Source of the DNA: Hyphomonas polymorpha PS728
GTDB taxonomy: Bacteria; Pseudomonadota; Alphaproteobacteria; Caulobacterales; Hyphomonadaceae
Reading direction: 5' to 3'
Assembly: GCF_000685315.1 (NCBI RefSeq)
Contig: NZ_ARYM01000015.1
Location: 33,914-97,913, forward strand
DNA: 64,000 bases
The notes under the pieces are model-generated. The model was not told the DNA's origin and did no database searches. It saw nothing but the letters and a program-made list of their open reading frames with translations. Below are positions 55,333-63,802 of this stretch, in pieces. A program made the position numbers and the translations under genes. Position 1 is the stretch's first letter, and each line of letters opens with the position of its first letter.

Positions 55333-56778
55333 TTACTGCGCATCCTGTTCTGCCTGCCGCAGTCTCAGCTTTTCGAGATTGTCGGCATGGCTTTCGCGGC
55401 TGATGCGGTAGAAGCTGATGCAGATGAGCATCAGGGTCCAGGCGGTGAGCAGCGAGATGCCATAGCCCCAGCCGAGCATGCGAATCGATTCCGGTGTGGC
55501 TGCGTCAACGCCCCCACCCTGGGAAAGACCGGCAACCGCCAGCACCATGGAGGCGGTGATCACCCCTGCCCCCTGCGACAGCTTCCGGATGAAGCTGATG
55601 CCGGCAAAGAAGATGCCTTCCGACCGCCGGCCGGTCTGCAGCTCGGAATCCTCAACGATGTCTGCGACCATCGAGCCGAGCAGCATCTGCGTGGCAATGA
55701 TCAGCGAGAGATCGAAGATCGTGATCGAGATGATGATGAGGAAGAGTTCGTCCGACCCGTTCGGCGGCAGGAGGCCGAAGAGGCGCAGGAAGACCGGGAG
55801 CGGCGCAATAGTGAAGGCGAGCGCGCCAATGGTCATGGCGCCGCGCTTCTTGCCGAAGGTCTTGCCCACGATCGGCGCGATGATCAGGGCAAGGATGGCT
55901 GAGACATAGACCCCCATGGTGAGGTTGGCGATCTGGGTGTTATCGAACTCCCAGAAGATTGTGTTGATATACTGGTTGAGGGTCGCGGAGATGCCGGTGG
56001 CGATCAGGCCGCAAAGCGTGGCGATGAACAGCGCCCGGAAAGACGGGTTGGAGATCGTCTCGAAGATTTCGCCAAAGATCTTGCCCAGCGTCAGGTTCCG
56101 CGCAGGCGGGGCCGCCTTCAGGCGGGGGATGTGGCTGTGCGTGCCGAGGGCGCAGATGGCAACGGCCGTCAGAATACAGATGGCCGACACGAGCCCATAG
56201 GTGTTCCAGCCCTCGACGTTGAACACCCCGACCGGGATTTCCTCGGTAGGTACAAGCAGGAAGCGGAACAGCAGAATCTGGATCGTCAGCCCGCCAAACC
56301 AGCCGAAGAAGTAACGCAGCGACATCAGCGAGGTGCGCTCGTCATAGTCGGAGGTGAGTTCCGCAGACAGGGCGGAACTGGGCACATCATAGAAGGTGAA
56401 GCTGATCCGCACGAGGATGGTGGTGGCCACCAGCCAGGGGAAAAGATCATTGCCCGTCAGGCCTTCCGGCGGGTTCCAGGTGAGGAAATAGGTGATCGCC
56501 GTCGGGATCAGCGCGGCATACATGAATGGATGGCGGCGGCCGAAGCGGGTGCGCATATTATCCGACCAGTAGCCGACCACGGGATCTGACACCGCATCGA
56601 TGATCAGCGCAATCAGCAGGGCGACGCCTACCAGGCCGGCATCCACGCCCATGATATTGCTGTAGAAGAACAACAGCGCGTAATCGAAGCCATTGTTCTT
56701 GATGCCATCCGCCGCGCCGCCGATTCCAAACGACAAGCGCGTGAACAGGCCCGGCTTACCAGCCTGGGTAACCGCCAT
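55333..56778 (-). CDS. GPH-family (MFS) sugar transporter
   Basis: 481 residues, 12 helices. Glycoside-pentoside-hexuronide:cation symporter pattern: AADGIKNNGFDYALLFFYSNIMGVDAGLVG, VSDPVVGYWSDNMRTRFGRRHPFM and YDVPSSALSAELTSDYDERTSLMSLRYFFGW. Substrate unknown; in marine alphaproteobacteria such proteins are often beside acyl-CoA dehydrogenases, as here (37 bases after one). Inner membrane. Confidence 0.9.
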   Translation of the reverse strand: MAVTQAGKPGLFTRLSFGIGGAADGIKNNGFDYALLFFYSNIMGVDAGLVGVALLIALIIDAVSDPVVGYWSDNMRTRFGRRHPFMYAALIPTAITYFLTWNPPEGLTGNDLFPWLVATTILVRISFTFYDVPSSALSAELTSDYDERTSLMSLRYFFGWFGGLTIQILLFRFLLVPTEEIPVGVFNVEGWNTYGLVSAICILTAVAICALGTHSHIPRLKAAPPARNLTLGKIFGEIFETISNPSFRALFIATLCGLIATGISATLNQYINTIFWEFDNTQIANLTMGVYVSAILALIIAPIVGKTFGKKRGAMTIGALAFTIAPLPVFLRLFGLLPPNGSDELFLIIISITIFDLSLIIATQMLLGSMVADIVEDSELQTGRRSEGIFFAGISFIRKLSQGAGVITASMVLAVAGLSQGGGVDAATPESIRMLGWGYGISLLTAWTLMLICISFYRISRESHADNLEKLRLRQAEQDAQ

Positions 56779-56815
56779 TCAATTCCTCCCGATGTAGAGT
56801 GTGTTGCTTGAGCCG

Positions 56816-58039
56816 TTACAGGCCCAGCACCATCTTCGCTATGATATTGCGCTGAATCTCGTTGGACCCTGCGTAGATAGAGGTCTTCCTGTAATTGAAG
56901 TAGCTCGGCGCCGCCGTGAGGAGATGCTCCGGCGTCGGAGATTCGGCATTGGTGCCGGGCTCGGCCAGCGCAATCGTATCCTGCACGAAGGGATTGCCGT
57001 AGATGCCGGCAGCCTCCAGCGCGAGCTCTGTGATTTCCTGCTGAACCTCGGAGCCCTGATATTTCAGCATCGAGCTTTCCGGGCCGACATTCTGACCCGC
57101 AGACAGGGCCGAGAGCACACGCTGCTCGGTGGCGTCGATTGCTTCAACACGGATCTCGGTGCGCGCCAGCTTGCGGGCAAAATCAGGGTCGCGCAGGACC
57201 GGCACATCCCCGGCCACTTCCTTGGACGCGATCTTGCGCACCTTGCGCAGCATGTTGCGCAGGCCAGAGGCATAAGCATTGCCCCGCTCGAACTCGAGCA
57301 GGTATTTGGCATAGGTCCAGCCCTTGTTCTCTTCGCCGATCAGCGCGTCCTTGATCTTGACGCGGACATTCTCGAAGAAAACCTGATTGATCTCGTGCTG
57401 GCCTTCGGCAGGCCCATCCAGCGTGGGCAGCGGGCGGATGGTGATCCCCGGCAGCGTCATCGGGAAAACGATGAAGCTGATGCCTTCCTGCGGCTTGCCG
57501 GTTTTGTCGGTGCGCACCAGGCAGAAGATCATGTCGGCCCACTGGGCCAGCGTCGTCCAGATCTTCGAGCCGTTGAGCACATATTCGTCGCCATCGCGCA
57601 CCGCAGACATCTGCAGGCCGGCAAGGTCGGACCCCGCGCCGGGCTCCGAATAGCCCTGACACCACCAGACATCGGAAGACAGGATTTTCGGAAGGTGTTC
57701 CTTCTTCTGCGCCTCATTGCCGAAGGCCATGATGACCGGGGCCACCATCGACACCCCGAAAGGCGCGACATTGGGCGTGCCCGCGCCGGAAAGCTCGGCA
57801 TGGAGGATATGACGCTGGGTGGCGCTGAGGCCGGGCCCGCCATATTCCTTCGGCCAGTTGGGAGCGATCCAGCCTTTCGACGCCAGCTTCTTCTGCCAGG
57901 CCACCTGGCTTGCCTTGTCGACATAGCCATTCTTGGTGAGCGCCATTTTCGCACGCAGTTCGGCATTGAAGTTTTCCGCGATCCAGTCGCGCACTTCCTG
58001 CTGAAACTTCTGATCGGCTGGCGAAAGCGAGAGGTCCAT
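56816..58039 (-). CDS. Acyl-CoA dehydrogenase
   Basis: 407 residues. FAD-binding pattern WWCQGYSEPGAGSDLAGLQMSAVRDGDEYVLNGSKIWTT; FENVRVKIKDALIGEENKGWTYAKYLLEFER; C-terminal SIYAGSNEIQRNIIAKMVLGL. The usual catalytic Glu position near the C-terminus is not evident (as in the FadE-like alternative group). Cytoplasmic fatty-acid or steroid side-chain oxidation. Second gene of a likely operon starting with the monooxygenase. Confidence 0.93.
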   Translation of the reverse strand: MDLSLSPADQKFQQEVRDWIAENFNAELRAKMALTKNGYVDKASQVAWQKKLASKGWIAPNWPKEYGGPGLSATQRHILHAELSGAGTPNVAPFGVSMVAPVIMAFGNEAQKKEHLPKILSSDVWWCQGYSEPGAGSDLAGLQMSAVRDGDEYVLNGSKIWTTLAQWADMIFCLVRTDKTGKPQEGISFIVFPMTLPGITIRPLPTLDGPAEGQHEINQVFFENVRVKIKDALIGEENKGWTYAKYLLEFERGNAYASGLRNMLRKVRKIASKEVAGDVPVLRDPDFARKLARTEIRVEAIDATEQRVLSALSAGQNVGPESSMLKYQGSEVQQEITELALEAAGIYGNPFVQDTIALAEPGTNAESPTPEHLLTAAPSYFNYRKTSIYAGSNEIQRNIIAKMVLGL

Positions 58040-58061
58040 GCGCGGGGCTCCGGTTGGGCTG

Positions 58062-58352
58062 TTATTCTACGATGTCGTAATACTGGACGTCGGGCGCGCC
58101 GGCGAGGACAGCGCCCAGCTTGGGGCCAGCTGCCTTGAAATACTCGGTCTGGCCGTGGGATTTCAGCGCGTCGGCCGAAGCATACTGTTCCATGAAGATA
58201 TATTCGGTGGACGAGCCTTTGGTCTTGTAGAGCTGGTAGGTCAGGCAGCCCGGCTCATTCGCCTTTACCTTGGCCATCAGGTCCTTGGCGACCTGCTCAA
58301 ACTCAGCCTGTTTGCCATCCTGGATTTTCAGCTTTGCGACTACGCCAATCAT
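58062..58352 (-). CDS. ABM-domain putative quinol monooxygenase
   Basis: 96 residues. ABM fold: VVAKLKIQDGKQAEFEQVAKDLMAKVKANEPGCLTYQLYKTKGSSTEYIFMEQYASADALKSHGQTEYFKAAGPKL. These small cofactor-free dimers include YgiN-type quinol monooxygenases; the actual substrate is not predicted. Lies 22 bases upstream of the acyl-CoA dehydrogenase. Confidence 0.88.
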   Translation of the reverse strand: MIGVVAKLKIQDGKQAEFEQVAKDLMAKVKANEPGCLTYQLYKTKGSSTEYIFMEQYASADALKSHGQTEYFKAAGPKLGAVLAGAPDVQYYDIVE

Positions 58353-58566
58353 GAGGTTCCTCCGCGAATTATCGTTCTTCGCTACAGTATGGAGTCCGCG
58401 CCCGGCGGCAAGCCTATCCCGGCGTCAGCCCTCAAGGATTTGATCGGCCTGGCGGAGCCTTGCGGGAGTTACAGATATCTAGAGAATTTGTTATCCTGCT
58501 TATGTTGGGTGGAACGGAATTTGCTCTAGTTTTTTTTGAACGCAACGATCAACCGGCAACACACCA

Positions 58567-59592
58567 ATGCTGACTTCCATAAACACGGCAACTTTCAGAC
58601 CTCTACCGCAAGGCGTCGACCCCAGCTCGATCCTCGCGGTGATCCCTGCCCTTAACGAAGCGCGCCATATTGAGACATGCATTCGCTCTCTCATGAATGG
58701 CAGCCCCCTGCTCCGGCTTATCCCGCTGACGGTCGCCGATGGGGGCAGCACGGATGAGACGGTCGCCATCGTGAAGCGGCTGATGGCAGAGTTCCCGAAT
58801 CTGCGGCTGTTGGTAAACGAGAAGCGGCTTCAATCTGCGGCGATCAACCTTGCCGCCACTGCGCACGCCACACCCGGCACGCGCTGGCTGATACGGTGTG
58901 ATGCCCATTCGACTTATCCGCCAAACTTCATCCTGCATGTCGCCGAAGCGCTGAAGCGGACCTGCGCCGCCTCCGTCGTGATCCCGATGGATGCTGTCGG
59001 CGAGACCTGTTTCGAGAAGGCGAACGCTTGGATCGTCGACACACTTCTCGGCTCGGGGGGCTCGGCCCATCGCGGCGGGCGCAAGTCTCAATATGTCGAT
59101 CATGGCCACCATGCCGGCTTTGACATTGTCTGGTTCCGCAGCGTGGGCGGCTATGACGAAGCCTTCTCTCACAATGAAGACGCCGAATACGATTACCGCG
59201 TCTGCAAGGGGGGCGGCAGGGTGTGGCTCGATGCCGATATCCGCATCGCCTACACACCGCGCGGATCGGTCAAAGCCCTGGCGCGGCAGTATTTCAACTA
59301 TGGTAAAGGCCGGGCGAAAAACCTGCGTAAACACAAGGCCAGATTGAAACTGCGCCAAGCGGCGCCCATCTTGATACTGGCACTCTGTCTGACCGGCCTC
59401 GTGGCGGGCCTCTTTCAGTGGCAGGCATTCATCTTGCCTGCGGGCTATCTAAGCGTGCTGGCTGGCGCCTCTGCGGCAATTGCCTGGAAGCACAAATCGC
59501 TCTGCGGCCTGCTCTCAGGCGTGGCTGCGGGCATAATGCATCTGGCCTGGGCGGCCGGATTTACTTGGGAAAGTGTTGCCGGGAAGCGGTAA
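58567..59592 (+). CDS. Family 2 glycosyltransferase (succinoglycan ExoA-like)
   Basis: 341 residues. GT-A start LAVIPALNEARHIETCIRSLMNG; ADGGSTDETVAIV; Asp metal motif RCDAHSTYPPNF; GHHAGFDIVWFRSVGGYDEAFSHNEDAEYDYRVCKGGGRVWLDADIRIAYTPRGSVKALARQYFNYGKGR is the ExoA-type acceptor block. C-terminal two or three helices anchor it to the membrane. In Sinorhizobium ExoA adds a beta-1,3-glucose in succinoglycan. First gene of the plus-strand EPS stretch. Confidence 0.9.
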   Translation: MLTSINTATFRPLPQGVDPSSILAVIPALNEARHIETCIRSLMNGSPLLRLIPLTVADGGSTDETVAIVKRLMAEFPNLRLLVNEKRLQSAAINLAATAHATPGTRWLIRCDAHSTYPPNFILHVAEALKRTCAASVVIPMDAVGETCFEKANAWIVDTLLGSGGSAHRGGRKSQYVDHGHHAGFDIVWFRSVGGYDEAFSHNEDAEYDYRVCKGGGRVWLDADIRIAYTPRGSVKALARQYFNYGKGRAKNLRKHKARLKLRQAAPILILALCLTGLVAGLFQWQAFILPAGYLSVLAGASAAIAWKHKSLCGLLSGVAAGIMHLAWAAGFTWESVAGKR

Positions 59593-59658
59593 AACTCACA
59601 TCCGATTTCTTGGTTTCACAAGGTTAATCGGATAAGTTGCCCGCTACCGGGGATTACT

Positions 59659-60585
59659 ATGATGGTTTTGACCAGAGGAAAGCTTGCGGATGCCTTGAGG
59701 GCCCGATTTGGCCAGTTCAGCCGCTCGGCAGACGCGGCGCGTCGCAATATCCTTTCCCAATTTCGCACATCCCCGCGCGAAGAAGACGTTGCCGCTTTCA
59801 GCGAAACACCCAGCGCTCCGCCCGTCCTGCAGCGGATAACCCAGGCTCCTGAAGGGCTGTGCTTGTACGCAGTGGGCGATATCCATGGCCGGATGGACCT
59901 GCTGCTGCGCCTGGTGGAGCAGATCGATGCTGATGCCGCGCAGCTCCCGGAAGGGGTTAAGCCGCAGATCATTTTCCTGGGCGACTATATCGACCGCGGC
60001 CTGCAATCGCGCGACGTGATCGAGTATTTCACCAGCGGCGCCCTGGACCGGTATGACCCCGTTTTCCTGCTCGGGAACCATGAAGAAGCGCTGCTCCGCT
60101 TCCTTCAGGAGGTTAATTTCGGCACCCAGTGGACGCGCTTTGGCGGCGGCGAGACACTCTATTCTTATGGCTTCGCCCCGCCCAACAGCCGGGCCAGCCT
60201 GAATTCCCATGAAGAGATGGCCAAGGTCCGCGACGCCTGGACCAAACTCTGGGAAGCTTTCCGCGAACGTCTGCCAGAAAGCCATCTCAGCTTTTTCCAG
60301 TCGCTGAAACCCTATCATGTCGCCGGCGATTACCTGTTCGTCCATGCAGGCCTGCGGCCCGGACTGAGCCTCGAAAAGCAGAGCCAGCGGGACATGCTGT
60401 GGATCCGCGAGGAGTTCCTCGACGACGCACTGCCCTTCGATCACCTGATTGTTCACGGGCACACGCCGGAAGACGCAATCCATAGAGATGACCGCAGGAT
60501 TGGCCTTGATACAGGGGCGTTCCTCACCGGAAAGCTCTCGGCCGCGCGCCTTTTCGGCACAGATGTTGCTTTTCTTAATACCTGA
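59659..60585 (+). CDS. Metallophosphoesterase (PPP-type serine/threonine phosphatase-like)
   Basis: 308 residues. Metal motifs AVGDIHGRMDLLLRLV, LGDYIDRGLQSRDVIEYF, LLGNHEEALLRF, FVHAGLRPG and IVHGHTPEDA, all complete. An N-terminal extension of about 70 residues precedes the catalytic fold. It may remove phosphate from protein or a nucleotide. Sits inside the EPS stretch, 66 bases after the ExoA-like gene. Confidence 0.9.
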   Translation: MMVLTRGKLADALRARFGQFSRSADAARRNILSQFRTSPREEDVAAFSETPSAPPVLQRITQAPEGLCLYAVGDIHGRMDLLLRLVEQIDADAAQLPEGVKPQIIFLGDYIDRGLQSRDVIEYFTSGALDRYDPVFLLGNHEEALLRFLQEVNFGTQWTRFGGGETLYSYGFAPPNSRASLNSHEEMAKVRDAWTKLWEAFRERLPESHLSFFQSLKPYHVAGDYLFVHAGLRPGLSLEKQSQRDMLWIREEFLDDALPFDHLIVHGHTPEDAIHRDDRRIGLDTGAFLTGKLSAARLFGTDVAFLNT

Positions 60586-60649
60586 AATTTAGTGATTATG
60601 GCTTCCGGGACCCCGTCATCCCGTGAACGAATTCAGGAGACCCTGCAGC

Positions 60650-61237
60650 ATGCTGACGCTTCGCTCCTTTCTGGCCACCATGGCCCTCGCCCTCGGACTG
60701 ATGGTTTCTGCCTGTGGCACCACCAGCCCCACTGCCGGCGCCCGCGACGCTGGCGTAACCACCCAGTCCCAGATCGCCACAGCCTACACGCTGGGTTCCA
60801 GCGATCGGCTGCGCGTGACCGTCTTCGGCCACCCCACCCTGTCGGGTGAATTCGAAGTGGACGGCGCGGGCGCCATCTCGCTGCCTCTGATCGGCCAGGT
60901 GGCCGCTGTTGGCCTCTCGACCGTCGATCTGGAAAATGCCGTCGCAACCAAACTCGCCGATGGCTATGTGCTGGACCCGCGCGTGAGCGTGGAAGTGATC
61001 AACTACCGCCCCTATTACATCCTTGGTGAAGTCGGCCGGCCCGGTGAGTATCCGTATACGAGCGGTCTGACAGTTCAGAACGCTGTTGCAGCAGCGGGCG
61101 GGTTCTCCTATCGGGCGAACAAGCGCGTCGTGTATATCAAGAGCATGGATGGCAATCAGGAGGTCGCCTACGATCTTACCCCGTCCACGGTGGTGAAGCC
61201 CGGCGACACGATTCGAATCGGTGAGCGGATTTTCTAA
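60650..61237 (+). CDS. Polysaccharide export lipoprotein (Wza/ExoF-type)
   Basis: 195 residues from ATG 60650, with AGGAGA upstream. Lipoprotein signal MLTLRSFLATMALALGLMVSACGT (lipobox VSAC). Poly_export domain: YTLGSSDRLRVTVFGHPTLSGEFEVDGAGAISLPLIGQVAAVGLSTVDLENAVATKLADGYVLDPRVSVEV; SLBB domain: NYRPYYILGEVGRPGEYPYTSGLTVQNAVAAAGGFSYRANKR. Outer-membrane export of EPS. Terminator follows, so transcription probably stops here. Confidence 0.93.
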   Translation: MLTLRSFLATMALALGLMVSACGTTSPTAGARDAGVTTQSQIATAYTLGSSDRLRVTVFGHPTLSGEFEVDGAGAISLPLIGQVAAVGLSTVDLENAVATKLADGYVLDPRVSVEVINYRPYYILGEVGRPGEYPYTSGLTVQNAVAAAGGFSYRANKRVVYIKSMDGNQEVAYDLTPSTVVKPGDTIRIGERIF

Positions 61238-61265
61238 GTACCGATTCCCTCAACAGTCTGGACAG

Positions 61266-61294
61266 AAAGCGCCGCTCATTGCGGCGCTTTTTTT
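61266..61294 (+). terminator. Intrinsic terminator after the export lipoprotein
   Basis: Perfect 10-base stem AAAGCGCCGC / GCGGCGCTTT (61266-61275, 61281-61290) with loop TCATT and a further four T. Strong rho-independent signal. Confidence 0.92.
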
Positions 61295-61584
61295 GTGTCT
61301 TGAGCGAATATGGGACAGCTCGTTGCGATCCATTCATGTTTAACAAACGATAAACCATTGCAACTGCCCCGCCGGGCGGCAGACTGTGCCAATATTTGAC
61401 GAATACTTCGCCTGAGAGGAGAAAGTTTAAGAAAGCCCTTATTTCGCAAACGCGAAAGTGGTATACGAATTGCAAACGCCAATACATGAGCTCCGCGCGG
61501 CCCGGTCATATGGGGACTAAGGCTGAAAAGCAGTCGCGCGGATTAACAAGTGTAACGCGGCGTAGAGTACAAAGGGGACTACCA
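61295..61584. other. Noncoding region upstream of the broken sugar transferase
   Basis: 290 bases after the terminator (347 from the export gene stop), AT-richer than neighbours. It presumably holds the promoter of the sugar transferase. A small dyad TTTCGC/GCGAAA (61442-61447 and 61452-61457) precedes GTATACGAAT, which could be an operator beside a -10 element. The in-frame upstream ORF reading has no conserved look and I reject it as coding. Confidence 0.5.
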
Positions 61585-62029
61585 ATGGAATTCCGGATCA
61601 CCGACACGACTGGCGGTGTCGAGGAGGACGGCTTTGTCATCAGCGAGCCGCGCCGGCCGAACCCGCGCAACTCGTTCACGGCGAAGCGCGCGCTCGACAT
61701 CATGGCCGCTTCGCTGGGCCTGATCTTTGTCGCTCCGTTGCTTTTGATCGTTGCCCTGATGGTCCGCCTTCAGGACGGTCAGGCAGCCATTTTCTCGCAC
61801 ACCCGCTACGGCCAGCATGGCCGCACGTTCAAATGCTACAAACTGCGCTCCATGGTGCCGGATGCGGCGGAACGGCTGCAGGCGCTGCTGGACTCCAACC
61901 CGGAAGCCAAGCGCGAATGGGAACTGACACAGAAGCTGACGCACGACCCGCGCATCACCCCCCTGGGGCGATGTGATGATCATCCTCAAGACTATCCCGG
62001 CAGTGCTCAAATCCGAGGGCGCCTGGTAA
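61585..62029 (+). pseudogene. Undecaprenyl-phosphate sugar transferase (ExoY/HfsE type), broken by internal deletion
   Basis: From ATG 61585 the frame reads a normal start (AKRALDIMAASLGLIFVAPLLLIVALMVRLQDG, FSHTRYGQHGRTFKCYKLRSMVPDAAERLQALL) up to LTHDPRITPLGR at about 61970. The family then needs FLRKTSLDELPQ, the GPRP motif and so on, which are absent. Instead, from 61970 in the next frame, DVMIILKTIPAVLKSEGAW and a TAA at 62027-62029 form the family's C-terminus. So about 85 codons are lost and the two ends are joined out of frame. Initiation of EPS by this enzyme should be lost. Confidence 0.85.
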
Positions 62030-62043
62030 CAGAACTGGGACTA

Positions 62044-62072
62044 AAAAAGCGGCTTGCTGGGAGCCGCTTTTT
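62044..62072 (+). terminator. Intrinsic terminator of the sugar transferase
   Basis: Perfect 11-base stem AAAAAGCGGCT / AGCCGCTTTTT (62044-62054, 62062-62072), 7-base loop. It starts 15 bases after the original family stop codon at 62027, which supports that TAA as the ancestral gene end. Confidence 0.9.
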
Positions 62073-62102
62073 CAACTTCCTTTTGAAGCAGGATCTAGAG
62101 GG

Positions 62103-62129
62103 AACAGGCTCTTGGCGGGGCCTGTTTTT
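62103..62129 (+). terminator. Second, weaker terminator-like hairpin
   Basis: AACAGGC / GCCTGTT (62103-62109, 62120-62126) with a 10-base loop and TTT after it, just before the GH16 start. Could be a second terminator or attenuator of the GH16 gene. Confidence 0.5.
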
Positions 62130-62138
62130 GAGTGGCTG

Positions 62139-63086
62139 ATGTTCGTGGGTAGCTGGGTGAAATTGAGCGACGATACCGCCGCCCGGCTTGGCGCTGTGTT
62201 TGGGATAATCCTGACCGGGCTCCTGGCGGGCTCGGTGCTGACCGCGCCCGTCGGGTCTGCGCCGGGGGTGGTTGCTCCGCTTAACCCGCATGAAGAGGCG
62301 CACCTGCCCGCCGAACAGATCCCCGTTCCGGAGGGCTATCCGCCCATGGCGTCCGACGCTGCAGAGGGCGCCTCCTTCATTCACAATTTCGGCGACGGCC
62401 ACGATCCCACCCGCTGGTACAAGGCCAACATGACCTACCCCTCGCCGCATCCGGCCTGGCTGGCGCGGCATATTCATTTCTTCGACGACCGGGTGGAGCT
62501 GGAGCTGCGCCGGATGCGCGTGGGCGCCAAGAAGCTCGCCGGCGCCGAATACCAGCGGCGCGGCCTCTATTCCTTCGGGCGGGTCGAAGTCGTGATGACG
62601 CCGGCGCCCGGCTCGGGCACGGTCAGCGCCCTTTTCACCCACACCTCCGAACAGTTCGGCGCCCAGCATGACGAGATCGACATCGAATTCCTCGGCAAGG
62701 ATCTCAACATGGTTACCGCCAACTATTTCACCGATGGCGAGCCCTATCGCTATCTCGAGATTCCCCTGCCCTTCGATGCCAGCAAGGAAGTTCACCTTTA
62801 TGCCTTTGACTGGGAGCCCGACCGGATCCGCTGGTATGTCGACGGCGAGCTGATGCATACGGCGACGCATGACGATCACCCCATCCCGCAGCATCCCAGC
62901 CGGATCATCATCCAGCTCTGGAGCGGGCAGGAAGAACAGTTTCAATGGCACGGCCTGCCCACTTTCGAGGATGGCACCCGCGCCGCGTATTACTGCATCA
63001 GCTATCTGAAAGCGGGCGATACCGGGTCGCAATGTTCCGACACGTTCGATCCGGTTGCCGCCAATGCCGGCCGCGCCGCCAACTGA
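62139..63086 (+). CDS. Family 16 glycoside hydrolase (ExoK-like)
   Basis: 315 residues from ATG 62139; a TTG at 62112 would lie in the hairpin. N-terminal membrane helix or signal (LGAVFGIILTGLLAGSVLTAP). GH16 catalytic motif DEIDIEFLG (two Glu) with the sandwich strands YSFGRVEVVMTPAPGSGTVSALFTHT and YAFDWEPDRIRWYVDGELMH. Pair of Cys near the end (YYCIS, SQCSD). Cleaves beta-1,3/1,4-glucan or succinoglycan-like EPS outside the membrane; next to a dead initiating enzyme. Confidence 0.92.
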   Translation: MFVGSWVKLSDDTAARLGAVFGIILTGLLAGSVLTAPVGSAPGVVAPLNPHEEAHLPAEQIPVPEGYPPMASDAAEGASFIHNFGDGHDPTRWYKANMTYPSPHPAWLARHIHFFDDRVELELRRMRVGAKKLAGAEYQRRGLYSFGRVEVVMTPAPGSGTVSALFTHTSEQFGAQHDEIDIEFLGKDLNMVTANYFTDGEPYRYLEIPLPFDASKEVHLYAFDWEPDRIRWYVDGELMHTATHDDHPIPQHPSRIIIQLWSGQEEQFQWHGLPTFEDGTRAAYYCISYLKAGDTGSQCSDTFDPVAANAGRAAN

Positions 63087-63133
63087 GAGATTGCCGGAAT
63101 GGCAGCGGCCGGATTGGCGGGTTATGACAGGCC

Positions 63134-63802
63134 ATGACCTGGCTTGAACCTTTCCTTCTGCCGGCTGGCGTGATCACCGGCCTCCTGACAGGCGCCGGCC
63201 TCGATGCATGGGCCGTGAAATATGCTGGGAAGGCTGCCGCGCCCGGAGAGACGGTGGCCAGGCCGCGCCCGTTCCTGGCCGGCCTTGGCGGCGCCGGAGT
63301 GGCGGCCGCTAGCATACTCCTATTACCGGAAAGCCCTATATTTCTTTGTTTTACAATAACTTTTGGCTGGTTTCTTCTGGCGCTCGCGCTGATAGACCTG
63401 CGCAGCTATCTGCTGCCCGACGGGCTGAACCTCGCGGTCTTCCTTCTGGGCGGGCTCATGGTCGCCCTCTTCCGGCAGGAGATCTGGGTCTGGCATCTCG
63501 CCGGCGCAGTGGCGGGTTTTGGCCTGCTCTGGCTGGTCGAGATCAGCTATCTGCGGCTGAGGGGCATACACGGGCTGGGCCGCGGCGACGCCAAACTGCT
63601 GGGCGCCATCGGCATGTGGACCGGGCTGACAGGCATTCCCCCTGTCCTGCTGATCGCATCGCTCGCCGCAATCCTGAGCGTGGTTCTCCGGGCGGCCCTC
63701 AAGCGCCAGGCTGTCTCCGGGCACTCCATGATCGCTTTCGGGCCATGGATCGCGCTGGGCGGGTATATCGTCTGGCTGTTTCTTCAGCTCCTGCCGGTAT
63801 GA
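63134..63802 (+). CDS. A24 prepilin peptidase (short, CpaA/TadV-like form)
   Basis: 222 residues, six or seven helices. Aspartyl protease motifs: LIDLRSYLLPDGLN (first Asp) and GLGRGDAKLLGAIGMWTG (GxGD). The N-terminal methyltransferase domain with CxxC pairs is absent, so it should cut prepilin leaders but not methylate. No pilin genes are visible nearby. 47 bases after GH16. Confidence 0.88.
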   Translation: MTWLEPFLLPAGVITGLLTGAGLDAWAVKYAGKAAAPGETVARPRPFLAGLGGAGVAAASILLLPESPIFLCFTITFGWFLLALALIDLRSYLLPDGLNLAVFLLGGLMVALFRQEIWVWHLAGAVAGFGLLWLVEISYLRLRGIHGLGRGDAKLLGAIGMWTGLTGIPPVLLIASLAAILSVVLRAALKRQAVSGHSMIAFGPWIALGGYIVWLFLQLLPV

